From the NCBI GenBank assembly GCA_023548195.1, contig JAJHZJ010000693.1:2065209-2129208 (forward strand): a stretch of DNA of 64,000 nucleotides, given 5' to 3'. Source of the stretch: Bettongia penicillata ogilbyi. Its lineage: Eukaryota > Chordata > Mammalia > Diprotodontia > Potoroidae. Positions 42,850 to 52,894 of the stretch are shown here, one piece after another. A program made the translations under genes and the position numbers. Positions within the stretch are counted from its first letter, which is position 1. Every line of letters begins with the position of its first letter. The notes under the pieces are model-generated. The model had not been told where the DNA came from and searched no databases. It was given only the letters and a program-made list of their open reading frames with translations.

Positions 42850-43690
42850 ACAGTTAAAAATCAGCTCTTACAGGGAAGAAACTTTAATTTTTTGCTGTTC
42901 TATCTTCATGAACTTTCACAGAGTTCTAAGCTCAGGCTCTTTAATAAAGATGTATTGAAAAGAAGGCATATAGTTTAAGGGCACACAGGATAATGAGAAG
43001 CCCTCCTTTTCCCTGGAAAACAGTCCTTCTGGGCTGGATAATCAAGTCTTTGGATTCATACCAGTAATTAAAAGCATTACAACAAATTCCATGTGGGGAA
43101 TATGGAAAAGATCAGTATTTCCAAGCCTGTATATTAGAAATAATTATGGGAATTCGTCTCTTTCCTCCCTCTTTCCTTTCTAACAGAGACAGTTTGAATG
43201 GAGGCCAAGGGGAGCGATGCAGAAAAGGGCAAAGGAAGTAGCAAAGCTGAAATCTTGAAGGCATCAGAGGAAATTCTTTGCTGGTTGGCTTGTGGTCGAA
43301 AATGTGAATTTCATCGATTGTTCCCTTCCCAACAGGGCGGCCGATTTGGTCAAAGGCCTGCGCAGCGGCCTCTAATTTTAACGATGAATAACAGCCCAGG
43401 CTGCCGACTTTGGAAGGGAAGGAAAGGGAGACCACTAAAGTAGGGAATGAAAAAAATTGCATTCTCCAGTACTTCAACTTTGGACTGAGATTATAAATCA
43501 GAGACAGTTGAAAAGGATTTGGTCTTAAATCTAGGTTGTGTAGCAGCTCGGTAATAGCTACAAACCCTGGAGCTGGGATCGGATGTACCCTAGCTCTGGA
43601 AAGCACCATCAAGGGAACACGGTGGAGCATAGGAAATCTCTGTTTCTCTTTCTACCACTTCTCTATCAGATTATAAGGGAGTGAGGCATG
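42850..43690. other. Candidate conserved non-coding element; spurious 172-codon frame
   Basis: 43,190-43,445 is free of repeats and unusually CpG-containing for this window: 'gtcgaaaatgtgaatttcat', 'gggcggccgatttggtcaaa', 'gcctgcgcagcggcctctaa', 'ttttaacgatgaataacagc'. A 172-codon frame on the minus strand (43,112-43,630) and an 81-codon frame on plus (43,198-43,443) overlap it. Neither shows a domain, signal or splice context. I favour regulatory DNA over an exon. Confidence 0.4.
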
Positions 43691-44165
43691 AGCAAGTAAG
43701 TCAATTAACCTCTGAGTCTCATTGGTTTCATCCGTAAAATGGAGACGATATTGTAAGACCCACAGTCTTTCCTTCAAGACCCAAATGAGACCAGGTTTGA
43801 AAAACATTTTGTAAATTTCAATGAAAATTAGTTATTCAGAAATCAGATGCAAATTTTAAAATATTGTAACAGAGCGTTTTATTGTGTTGTATAGGTATTG
43901 TATATGTCACATTCATTCAATAAACATTGGTTAAATGCTTAATAATGGCTAGCATTTATACAACACATTAAGGTTTGTAAAGTACTTTATCCTCCCAACA
44001 GCCCTGGAAGGTGATTTTATAATTTTCTTCATTTTACAGATAAAGAAACTAAGGCAGATAGAGGTCAAGTGACTTGCCCAAGGTCACATAGTTAACAAAT
44101 GTCTCAGGTCAGATTTGAACACAGGACTTCCTGACTCCAGGTTCAAAATGCACCATCTGGCTTGC
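43690..44165. repeat. MIR fragments: one sense, one minus
   Basis: 43,690-43,830 sense ('taagtcaattaacctctgag', 'tccgtaaaatggagacgata'). 43,935-44,165 minus ('ggctagcatttatacaacac', 'cattttacagataaagaaac', 'gatttgaacacaggacttcc'). Confidence 0.78.
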
Positions 44166-44670
44166 AGAGGTAGTTAGGTGGTTCAGTGAACAAAGGGTTA
44201 GATCTGGAGTCAGGAAATTGTTGTTGCGTTGGTGGTGGTGGATGACTTGTTTCCATTGTGTCCAACTCTTTGTGATTGCATTTGGGGTTTTCTTGGCAGA
44301 GATTCTGGAGCAGTTTGTCATTTCTTTCTCTGGTTCATTCTCTACTTCTGAGGCAAACAGGGTTAAGCGACTTGCCCAGGATCACCCCCCTGGTAAGTGT
44401 CTGAGACCAGATTTGAACTCAGAAAGATGAGTCTTCCTGATTCCAGGACTGGCACTCTATGTACTATGCCACTTAGCTGAGGCCCAATCTGGCCTCAGGC
44501 ACTTACCAGCTGGTAAAGCTGGGCAAATGCTTTAATTTCTTATCTGCCTCGGTTTCCTCATCTGCAAAATAGGGATAAGAGTAGCACCTACCTTCCAGGT
44601 TGTTATGTGGAGAAAATGAGATAGTACTTGTAAAGTGCTTTGCAAATTTGAGAATGTTAGCTTTTCTTAC
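44166..44670 (+). repeat. SINE, sense, split by a second SINE
   Basis: The head is at 44,166-44,217 ('gaggtagttaggtggttcag', 'agatctggagtcagga'). The continuation is at 44,482-44,670 ('caatctggcctcaggcactt', 'ggtttcctcatctgcaaaat', 'ttgtaaagtgctttgcaaat'). It forms one element once the intervening SINE is removed. Confidence 0.82.
44218..44481 (-). repeat. tRNA-derived SINE, minus, inserted in the preceding SINE
   Basis: 'gtgtccaactctttgtgatt', 'gggttttcttggcagagatt', 'gatttgaactcagaaag' and 'gtactatgccacttagct'. Confidence 0.9.
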
Positions 44671-44779
44671 TATAATTGTAGCATTATGCTAAACACTCAG
44701 ATGACTGAGTGGGGCCCCAATAGGGAAAATGACTTTCTCAATGTCACATAGCAACTTGGCAAAGTTAGGAAGATTGAGT

Positions 44780-44835
44780 GCTTAGTACAGTTGCAACTAA
44801 TTGGTGCTTTATAAATGCTTATTGACTGTTGGATG
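44780..44835 (+). repeat. L2 terminus
   Basis: 'ggtgctttataaatgcttat', 'tgactgttgg'. Confidence 0.55.
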
Positions 44836-44894
44836 AGAACCTGGATTTCTTGGTTTTGAATGTTTTTTGTACTATACTTCTACTTTATTTTATA

Positions 44895-45480
44895 AAGTAA
44901 TAATGGCAGCTAGGTGGCACCAGAGCGAATCAAGTGCTGAGCCTGAAGTCAGGAAGACTCATCTTTCCTCTCCTCTCCCCTCCCTTCCTTTCACTTCTCC
45001 TCTCCTCCTTTCCTCTCCTTTCCCCTCCTCTCCTCCACTGTATATTATCTATGTATGTAATGTTATATAACATTTAATATGCTATATTATAAAGCATTGT
45101 ATAAATGTTATATTATATTTCATATTTTACATTATATTTCATATGTTATATATCATATTTTAGTGTGTTATATTATATGTATCGCATTACATATCATATA
45201 ACATATATTTAATATACTGTATCATAAAGCATTATATAAACATGTCATATAGTATTATGTACCATATTGTATTGTGTTATATGTGTTATAATATATAGTA
45301 TATACTGAACTTGTATACTGTATATTATATAATGTATTACATATGTATACCACATGTATATTGTTATATGATACATACATGCATATACATATGTATACAT
45401 ATGATACATACATATGTTATCTTATAAAGTATTATATAAATGTACATATATATGTATATATACATATATACATTAACATG
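44895..45480. repeat. Truncated SINE, (TCCTC)n tract and AT-rich palindromic tract
   Basis: 44,903-44,965 SINE head in sense ('ggcagctaggtggcaccaga'). 44,960-45,035 polypyrimidine. 45,040-45,480 is a degenerate TATA/ATGTTATAT tract with many local palindromes (for example 'atattatat', 'acatatgt') able to form cruciform-type structures. The 80-codon frame at 45,343 is an artefact. Confidence 0.85.
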
Positions 45481-45489
45481 ATAGAAAAG

Positions 45490-45720
45490 GTACATATTGT
45501 TTACTGTGTGCTAAGCATGGTGTACAAAGAGAGGCAACACAGGGACCCCAAATCAGAAGCTCCTAATAGGAGAGATGACATATAAAACAGTGCATGTAAA
45601 GCAGATATGTTTAGGGTACACTGGTAATCTCAGAGAGGAAGATCCCAGCTGCTGCTGATGGGGACCAGGAGAAGCTTCCAGAGTAAAGTAGACTTGTGCT
45701 AAGACTTGAATAAAGCACCC
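45490..45720 (-). repeat. L2 LINE 3' end, minus
   Basis: 'tactgtgtgctaagcatggt' and 'gcttccagagtaaagtagac' in the usual reversed order. It ends in a C/A homopolymer near 45,716-45,745. Confidence 0.6.
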
Positions 45721-45814
45721 CCCCCACCAAAAAAAACCCCCAAAACCAAGCCACTCTTGCATTTTGATCCATTTTGAAAACAGGTTGTAAAACCACAATC
45801 CAGATCATTAAGGA

Positions 45815-45932
45815 GGTAGTGTGTTTTAGTGGAAAGAGAGTTGACCTGGGTTCAAATCCTGCCTGCTGCCTGTGTGACCCTGGACAAGTCACTTAGTTTC
45901 TGAGTGCCCCGGACTTCCCTCCAAGACTACAA
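45815..45932 (+). repeat. MIR/SINE fragment, sense
   Basis: 'gtgttttagtggaaagagag', 'gggttcaaatcctgcctgct' and 'tggacaagtcacttag'. Confidence 0.85.
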
Positions 45933-46395
45933 GTGGCTGAAAAGGTAAATCTGTAGAGAGCTCCAGGCACTAATGAAATCCCAGGTCCAGTCCTTTTCTT
46001 AGGTTTAATTGAAGAGCTAAGGAACCTTAGCTATTCTTTTAAAAGATATTGATGCCTTCTCCATTTCTTAATACCATCATTTCCCAATATACTTTCCCCA
46101 TTCCCAATGAATTTTGCCTTGTAACAAAGAAAAGGGATCAAGTAAAATGAAGATGATTGTATCTGCCCCTGTATATGACACTTTGGTCCTCCAGTCATCA
46201 GTCTCTCCACCAAGAGAAGGAAATTCACTTTCATCTCCTTTTCTCCTTAATTATGATTGATAGTTACATTTAAGTGGGATTCAGCTGCCTCTGAGTGTCA
46301 TTTCTGTCTCTTTCATTTTAGTCTTGGTATATCTTGTCCTGCTGGTTCTGTCTGGCATCCATTCATACAAATCTGCCCTTGTTTCTCTGAATTTC
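45933..46395. other. No gene seen
   Basis: Unique sequence. Confidence 0.35.
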
Positions 46396-46399
46396 TCAT

Positions 46400-46600
46400 A
46401 GGATGATGGCTAGTATTTATATAGCCCTTAAGGTTTGAAAAGCATTTTACAAACATGATCTCACTTTATCCTCACAACAACCTTGGGAAGTAGGTGCTAC
46501 TGTTATCCTCATCTTGCAGGTGAGAAAACCGAGACTGAGGAGGATTAAGTGACTTATAAGCTACACCTGCAGAGAGATAACTGACGAACTCTGAGTGCAA
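46400..46600 (-). repeat. MIR-type SINE, minus
   Basis: 'gctagtatttatatagccct', 'caacaaccttgggaagtagg' and 'ttgcaggtgagaaaaccgag'. Confidence 0.82.
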
Positions 46601-46639
46601 ATGGAAATATGTTTTTTCTCATTGTCTTTTTTTCCTTGC

Positions 46640-46790
46640 CTTTTTTTGAAATATGGTTAATATTGAAATAAGTTTTGCTGATTTTACATATATAATTGGT
46701 AACATATTGCTTGCCTTCTCAGTGGGTATGGTGGTGGGTGGGAGGGAACGTTGCATTTGCAAATTAAGGTAAACTGAGACAAGATTGTGA
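46640..46790 (+). mobile_element. L1 3' UTR fragment, sense
   Basis: 'taattggtaacatattgctt', 'gccttctcagtgggtatgg' and 'ggagggaacgttg' resemble the last part of the marsupial L1 3' UTR. Confidence 0.6.
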
Positions 46791-46914
46791 GGCTGACAAT
46801 GACCAATAAAGTGGGTCAACCGCCTCTCACCATGACCATGAGTGAAGGCTGATGGGGTCTTTTCAACCTAGGTATATGATTGGCCTGACAGTGTATCATT
46901 TGGACTTGGACCAT

Positions 46915-46996
46915 ACTGCTAATAAGTGACTAAGGCAGGATTTGAAATCAGGTCTCTAACTCTTAAGACCAGCTCTCTACCCACTGTACCACAAAG
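46915..46996 (-). repeat. tRNA-derived SINE head, minus; site of the HAL1 insertion
   Basis: 'ggcaggatttgaaatcagg' to 'ctctacccactgtaccaca'. The HAL1 insertion starts within 20 bp of its end. Confidence 0.75.
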
Positions 46997-47016
46997 CTCT
47001 CAATACATTGTTTCTT
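46997..47016. repeat. HAL1 target-site duplication, left copy
   Basis: The 20-bp direct repeat beginning 'ctctcaatacattg' is identical to 49,783-49,802. The empty site reads 'tat/aagaaac' on the minus strand, compatible with the L1 endonuclease preference (TT/AAAA). Confidence 0.93.
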
Positions 47017-47849
47017 TTTTTTTTTTTTTAACTTTTTACATTCATTTTCACAAAATTTTGGGTTCCAAATTTTCTCCCCTTTTATCCCCTCCCCCCACCC
47101 CAATACACAGAGCAATCTAATTTTCCCTATCACCAATCTGCCCTCTCTTCTATCATCCCTCCCTTCTCTTGTCCCCATCTTCTCTTTTGTCCTGTAGGGC
47201 CAGATGACTTTCTATTCCCCATTACCTGACTTTCTTATTTCCTAGTAGCAAGAACAATACTCAACAGTTGTTCCTAAAACTTTGAGTTACAAATTCTCCC
47301 CATCCCTTCCTCCCCACCCATTCCCTTTGGGAAGGCAGGCAATTCAATATAGGCCATATCTGTGTAGTTTTGCAAATGACTTCGATAATAGTTGTGTTGT
47401 GTAAGACTAACTGTATTTCCCTCCATCCTATCTTGCCCCCCACTGTTTCTATTCTGTCTTTTGATCCTGTCCCTCCCTGAGTGTTGACTTCAAATTGCTC
47501 CCTCCTCCCATTGCCCTCCCTACCATCATCCCCCCCCCCTTTGCTTATCTTCTTCTCCCCCACTTTCCTGTATTGTAAGATAGGTTTTCATACCAAAATG
47601 AGTGTGCATTTTATTCCTTCCTTTGGTTGAATGTGATGAGGGTAAACTTCTTGTTTTTTTTTTCTCAGCTCTCCTCTTTTTCCCTCCACTAAAAAGTCTC
47701 CTGCTTGCTTCTTGAATGAGAGATAATTTACCCCATTCCATTTCACCCTCTTTCCTCCCACTACATTTCTCTCTCACCATTTACCTTAATTTCTTTTAAG
47801 ATATGGTCCCATCCTACTCAATTCATTCTGTGCTCTCTGTCTCTGTATG

Positions 47850-47902
47850 TGCGTGCATGTGTGTATGTGTGTGTGCGTGCATGTGTGTACATGTGTGTGT
47901 AT
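47850..47902. repeat. (TG)n microsatellite within the HAL1 3' UTR
   Basis: 'gtgcgtgcatgtgtgtatgt' run. An ACAC tract at this place is usual in marsupial HAL1 3' UTRs as I know them. Confidence 0.8.
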
Positions 47903-48058
47903 ATAATCCCACCAACTACCCAGATACTGAAAAGTTTTAAGAGTTACAAATATTGTCTTTCCATGTAGGAATGTAAACAGTTCACTTTTGGTAAGTCCCT
48001 TATGACTTCTCTTTGCTATTTACTTTTTCATGCTTCTTCTCATTCTTGTGTTTGAAAG

Positions 48059-48967
48059 TCAGATTTTCTTTTCAGCTCTGGTCTTTTCATTAAAGAATAC
48101 TTGAAAGTCCTCTATTTCACTGAAAAACCATATTTTCCCCTGAAGTATTAAACTCAGTTTTGCTGGGTAGGAGATTCTTGGTTTGAGTCCTAGTTCCTTT
48201 GACTTCTGGAATATCTTATTCCACACCCTTCGATCTCTTAATGTAGAAGCTGCTAGATCTTGTGTTATCCTGATTGTATTTCCACAATACTGGAATTGTT
48301 TCTTTCTAGCTGCTTGCAATATTTTCTCCTTGACCTGGGAATTCTGGAATTTGGCCACAATGTTCCTAGGAGTTTCTCTTTTTGGATCTCTTTCAGGCGG
48401 TGATTGATGGATTCCTTGAATACTTATTTTGCCCTCTGGTTCTAGAATCTCAGGGCAGTTTTCCTTGATAATTTCATGAAAGATGATGTCTAGGCTCTTT
48501 TTTTGATCATGGCTTTCAGGTAGTCCCATAATTTTTAAATTGTCTCTCCTGGATCTATTTTCCAGGTCAGTTGTTTTTCCCATGAGATATTTCACATTCT
48601 CTTCCATTTTTTCATTCTTTTGGTTTTGTTTGGTGATTTCTTGGTTTCTCGTAAAGTCATTAGACTCCATCTGTTCCATTCTAATTTTGAGAGAACTATT
48701 GTCTTCAGTGAGCTTTTGAACCTCTTTTTCCATTTGGCTAATTCTGCTTTTGAAAGCATTCTTCTCCTCATTGGCTTTTTGAACCTCTTTTGCCAATTGA
48801 GTGAGCCTATTTTTCAAGGTGTTATTTTCTTCAGCATTTTCTTAGGTCTCCTTTAGCAAGGTATTGACCCATTTTTCATGCTTTTCTTGCATCTCTCTCA
48901 TTTCTCTTCCCAGTTTTTCCTCTACCTGTCTAACTTGATTTTCAAAATCCTTTTTGAGCTCTTCCAT
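48059..48967 (-). pseudogene. HAL1 ORF1 (L1 ORF1p-like RNA-binding protein), interrupted by stops
   Basis: ORF1p is an RNA-binding trimeric chaperone that packages element RNA. The open part (48,059-48,817, 252 codons) begins with a long heptad-rich coiled coil (roughly residues 1-95). The RRM follows ('SRRDNLKIMGLPE', about 88-100) and then the C-terminal domain with 'KPRISYPAKLSL', the family signature. An ATG-led extension reaches 48,967, and coding-like sequence continues upstream to about 49,170. In-frame stops lie at 48,842-48,844 (TAA), 48,992-48,994 (TAG) and 49,115-49,117 (TAA), all in one register. The copy therefore cannot make full-length protein from its own start. I infer substitutions in an older ORF; the true start codon upstream is uncertain. 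Confidence 0.87.
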
Positions 48968-49782
48968 GGCCTGAGCCCACCGGATATCCACCTAGCATGT
49001 CTGGGATACAGAGGTCCCGACCTCCACATCTTTCCCTGATGGTAAGAATAGTTCCTCATCATCAGAATTGAAAGGCGGGAACATCTGTACCCCATCAAAG
49101 TGCTTTCTATAGTCTTATTTTTCTTCCCTTTTCTGGGTATTTTCCCAGCCAGTTACTTGACTTCTGAGATTCCTGTCCACCCCTGCCTAGATCCGCCCAG
49201 TAGTGCTTGGGATCTGAGATTCAAATGGGCTTTCCGCAGGAGGCAATGTGAGCTTAAGTTCTGGTGCTCAGGTGGGGGCAGGGCCGCCTTCCAGGCTCAG
49301 TTCCCTCAGGGGCTTTATGCAGAGACCTTCAGTAATAGAGCTCCTGCCTGCTCGGGGAGTCCTGGACAGCCACTGCTGCCTCTGCTTCTGCCTCTGCTAC
49401 TGCCTCCCGAGGTGGCCCGAGTCACAGAGACACCCCGCTCCCCTCTCGGCCAGCCCAGATGTCTCTCTCACTGACCTGTAGTGCCTGTAGGTGGAGGGAC
49501 CTTTGCGGCATCTGGAGATTCCATCCCTGAAAGCTGCTCGGATCTGCTCCTCTGGGGCCACGGCCAGGGCAGCACAGGGGTGGGCTCCGCTTTCTGGAGT
49601 GTGACAGACCCCTGGGGACTGCTCTCCAGGGCTCTCTGGAACGGAAATCTTTTCCACTGTGTTTCTGTGTGCCTTGTAGTGCTCCAGAATTCGTGGGGAG
49701 TTCTTCTTGCAGGAATATATGGGCTGTGGGTTCGGAGCTAGCATACGTGAGCCTTTCTACTCTACCATCTTGGCTCCACCCC

Positions 49783-49802
49783 CTCTCAATACATTGTTTC
49801 TT
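49783..49802. repeat. HAL1 target-site duplication, right copy
   Basis: Identical 20-bp partner of 46,997-47,016, directly abutting the element's 5' end. Confidence 0.93.
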
Positions 49803-49829
49803 ATAGGACATCAGTTGCATTCATAGACA

Positions 49830-49915
49830 GCTTCTTTGGTCATTCCTAAACGGATGGATACTCATTTAATTCCAGTTTGTTTTACCACTACAAAAAGTGC
49901 TGGAATTCTCTCTGG
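49830..49915 (-). mobile_element. Possible L1 3' UTR fragment, minus
   Basis: 'cattcctaaacggatggata' and 'ccactacaaaaagtgctgga' resemble the reversed 'tggggaatggctgaac...ggtggcaaagaa' region. Weak. Confidence 0.35.
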
Positions 49916-49950
49916 GTGAAAACAAGCCTGATAATCACATACTAGTTTCC

Positions 49951-50217
49951 TTAAAGTTCTAGGTCTCTGGCATTCCTGCTCTTCACAAATCTGGTCTCTG
50001 GGGTACAAGGCTTCTTGTCTTGATCCAATTTGGGTGCTGGAGTGATAAAGGCCTTGGCTTTCCCACCAGGGATGAAAGTCACATAATGTTTTTGAAAAAT
50101 GTTTTCAGACAGAGGGTTCAAAGCATCGTGACAACTAAGCATATTATCTGTCATCTTGGCCTCGTTTGCTTTCAAAGGACATGCTGCTGTGTTGCCTTTT
50201 TCCTTATGACTATTAGT
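49951..50217 (-). other. Unrecognised protein-like open frame (possible retrocopy or exon remnant)
   Basis: Open for 88 codons, closed by TAA at 49,951-49,953 and by an upstream in-frame TAG at 50,218-50,220. The only ATG-led stretches are internal. The composition is protein-like rather than repeat-like, with 'YVTFIPGGKAKAFITPAPK' and 'DKKPCTPETRFVKSR' in the second half. I do not recognise the family. No splice sites, poly-A run or paralogue is visible here. It could be the 3' end of a processed pseudogene, a terminal exon, or chance. Confidence 0.3.
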
Positions 50218-50220
50218 CTA

Positions 50221-51010
50221 ATTTTCATATTGTTTTTTTCCCTCTGTAATAACAAACAAAGTATGTGAACTGTCTTGCCTGAATGGGTTGTACAGTGTCC
50301 ATGGTTACCAGCAGAGGAAACAGCCTGGCTAGACATATGGGGAGGGTTGTCTCTGGTACACCTCCCTGAGACAGTGCATACTAACTTAGTCTGGGGTCCC
50401 ATGGCATGCTCTGATGAATGGGAAGAGCGGGGCTTTCAGGACATGCCTGGGGATCCTTCCATATCCTTCTGCCTCTGTTGATCCTGAAACATCCCTGGGT
50501 CAAAAGGGAAGGGAGAAAACTGCCTTTGGAAACACTGACCAAAGCAAAGGGTCATCTGTGGACTCATATCCCTGTCTAATACATAGGACAGAGAACAAAG
50601 CTGGCATCTGGGAATGAGGTCAGTGTTGGAGGTGGGAAGGTGAATGACTTCCTACAACAGTTCGCAGAGACTTCAAGACCCCAGCCAAGTCCATCTTGGT
50701 ATCATGTCACTTGATTTTTCTTTTTAATGTCCTCTTTCTCTCACCTCCTTTTTCCCATCCCAATTCAAACCTAAGAATAAGTATAGTCAACCAGTATGGA
50801 TAACAGTGAGGAAACCATTTCAATCATCCCCCACTGCCACATCATGTACTGGCTAAGGATTCTGTGTGTTTGGTAAGCCGGGCATGTTTCTTCTAGAGCC
50901 AGAGTCCAGGGTGGGACTTGAAAGGCGAGGTTGTTGTACCAAGGTGGTTGGAGCATCAGAGTCTAGCAAGGAAGCAAAGGCTTTGGTCTGGACTGAAAGA
51001 AGGGCTAGAA
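50221..51010. other. No gene or clear repeat seen
   Basis: Unique sequence with several 60-80-codon frames on both strands, none recognisable. Confidence 0.35.
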
Positions 51011-51019
51011 TTCTACTTC

Positions 51020-51745
51020 ACTTTGCTAATTGTGAGCCAATCCAGCCATTTTAGAGAGCAATCAAGAATAATGCCCAAAGGGTTACTAAACTGTCCATAC
51101 CTTTGAGCCAGCAATACCACTACTTGGTCTGTTTCCAAAGACTATTATGGAAAAAGGAAAAGAACCTCTATGCTCTAAAAATGTTTATAGCAGTTCTCTT
51201 TGTGGAGGCAAAGAACTGGAAATTGCAGGGATGCTCATCTACTGGGGAATGACTGAACAAGTTGTGGTAAACAATTGTGATGGACTAGTACTGTGCTAGG
51301 GGAATTGATGGCTCATTGATCTTAGAAAGGACATGGAAGGAGCAAAACCTAAAGAACATATGGTAACAGCAACACTGTTTCAAGAATGACTTGGAGCAAA
51401 TGAATCGTTTTGACTATTACAAATGCCCAAATTAACTGAAAATCACATATGAGGAAAGTTGCTATCTGTATCCAAAGAAAGAAGTGCTAAATAGGATCAC
51501 GATGCATCGATACATATATGTATACATACATACCTATTTGGGTCTAATGGTAGCTATCTCTAGGGTGAGGAGAAGGAAGAAAAAAAGAAAAAATTGCATG
51601 ATAATTTTATTATATATTTAAAACGAATATCAAGTTGTACCTAATAGATTTGCAGTTTCATATACAATCTTTTTTATTATTCTGTGTTATGGAAACATTT
51701 TTTTTTTCAAATTTCATTAATTAAAAATGCAACAAACTTAAAAAA
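51020..51745 (+). mobile_element. 5'-truncated L1, 3' UTR
   Basis: 'aatgcccaaagggttactaa', 'agcagttctctttgtggagg', 'ctactggggaatgactgaac' and 'aaagttgctatctgtatcca', ending near 'caacttaaaaaa'-type A-rich tail. Homologous to 3,341-4,238. Confidence 0.85.
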
Positions 51746-52084
51746 AAGGAAAGAAAGAGGAGCTAGAGAGGGAGCAGAAGGCTGGACTTGAGCTGGATAC
51801 TGATGCAGCTGGAGAATCTAAGTTGTCGTGGCCCACTCAGCCTTGTACCTCATGCCTTCCTTCAAACCACAATGCTCAGAAATGACATCTAAAAGAATGA
51901 GTTTCTGCCTGAAACGCATGGGCTACACCCCTATTTCCCAATGACATATCCTTCCCCTCCCAGCCCAACCACCTTCCTCTGTTGTCACCTAGATCACAGA
52001 CCTGGGGAAACCAAATTCTGGGGATTTGGAAATTGTCATTGGACTTGGTTTCATGATTCCATATTCGAATGGAGAATTTATTCA
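51746..52084. other. No gene seen
   Basis: Unique. Confidence 0.35.
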
Positions 52085-52215
52085 GTTCAGTTCAGTTCAA
52101 CTATTTATTAAACACAGTGTAGACATGGGAGGGGAAGGAGCATGGAAAGATGAATAGGATTTAGTCCCTTCTCTCAAAAAATTAATCTTTGAGTTGGGGG
52201 AAAAACCTGCCCATG
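52085..52215 (-). repeat. L2 terminus, minus
   Basis: A '(cagtt)n' tandem ('cagttcagttcagttcaa') leads into 'ctatttattaaacacagtg' and 'cccttctctcaaaaaatta', an inverted L2 end with an expanded tail. Confidence 0.65.
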
Positions 52216-52269
52216 TAATATGATGGGAAAAGCTGATTCTGGGCTCAAAGGAGGTGGTTTAATTTCATC

Positions 52270-52575
52270 TTTCATATTTATTACTTGTGGGACTCTGGAC
52301 TAGTCATTTCAACTCTCTGGGACTCAGTTTTTCCATCTGTAAAAACGAAGGAGTGGTACCAGATGGCCTCTGATGTCTCTTCTTGATCCTATGATGTCTA
52401 AAAGCTCTTCCAGGTCTAAATCTCATGTGCAATAGAGTGGGAAAGATTCAGGGATGTGGAGTCATGGGCCTGAATTTGAATTCTGTCTGACATTAACTAA
52501 CTGTGTGGCTTTGGGCAAGTCACTTAATCCCAGTTTCCTTACCTATAAAATGAGAGTATTAGACTAGATAGATAT
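52270..52575 (+). repeat. Two MIR/SINE copies, sense
   Basis: 52,270-52,420 ('ggactctggactagtcattt', 'tttccatctgtaaaaacga') and 52,435-52,575 ('gagtgggaaagattcaggga', 'tttgggcaagtcacttaatc'). Confidence 0.8.
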
Positions 52576-52579
52576 GGTC

Positions 52580-52765
52580 TAATGGACTGAGGTCCATGGA
52601 CTCAAGTTAAAATGTTTTAACAGGAATATTTTATTATAATTGACTTCCTTTGTAATATTATATATTTTATTTTGCATACTTGAAATCATTATTCTGAGAA
52701 GGGATCCACAGGCTGTGAAAGCGGTCCATAAAGAAACTCTGGATCAAATGTCTTCTGAGGTCCCT
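52580..52765. mobile_element. hAT-type MER-like DNA transposon remnant
   Basis: 'actgaggtccatggactcaa', 'tattttattttgcatacttg', 'aatcattattctgagaaggg' and 'atccacaggctgtgaaag' resemble a widespread mammalian non-autonomous DNA element. Termini not defined. Confidence 0.45.
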
Positions 52766-52894
52766 TTGAGTCTTAAACCTACAGTCTTTGAATTAACTTG
52801 GGCTTCAGGTTCCCTATCTGTAAAATAGGGAGGTTGTATTTGATGCTTGCCAGCTCTACATCTTTGATCCGATGATTCTAAATATATAACTATA

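Larger units (their letters stand above)
47017..49782 (-). mobile_element. Near full-length half-L1 (HAL1) retrotransposon
   Basis: About 2.77 kb in minus orientation. The 5' end lies at 49,782 (reversed 'ggtggagccaagatgg', the typical marsupial L1/HAL1 start). A GC-richer 5' region runs at about 49,180-49,780 with CpGs and a ccgaggcagtagcagagg-type CAG/CTG-rich patch. An ORF1 remnant follows, then a roughly 1.04-kb 3' UTR (48,058-47,030) and a poly-A tail (T-run at 47,012-47,029). There is no ORF2: the 3' UTR follows ORF1 directly, the defining layout of HAL1. The 5' region carries the internal pol II promoter in such elements. Mobilised in trans by L1. Flanked by a perfect 20-bp duplication. 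Confidence 0.88.

Noticed and set aside
43112..43630. 172-codon open frame on the minus strand
   Set aside because: Longest non-repeat frame after the HAL1 ORF1, but it has no recognisable domain, and a frame of 81 codons is open on the other strand over the same block. Better explained as stop-poor non-coding DNA.
49397..49820. 115- and 132-codon minus-strand frames in GC-richer DNA
   Set aside because: They overlap each other in different registers within the HAL1 5' region and show no ORF1 features.
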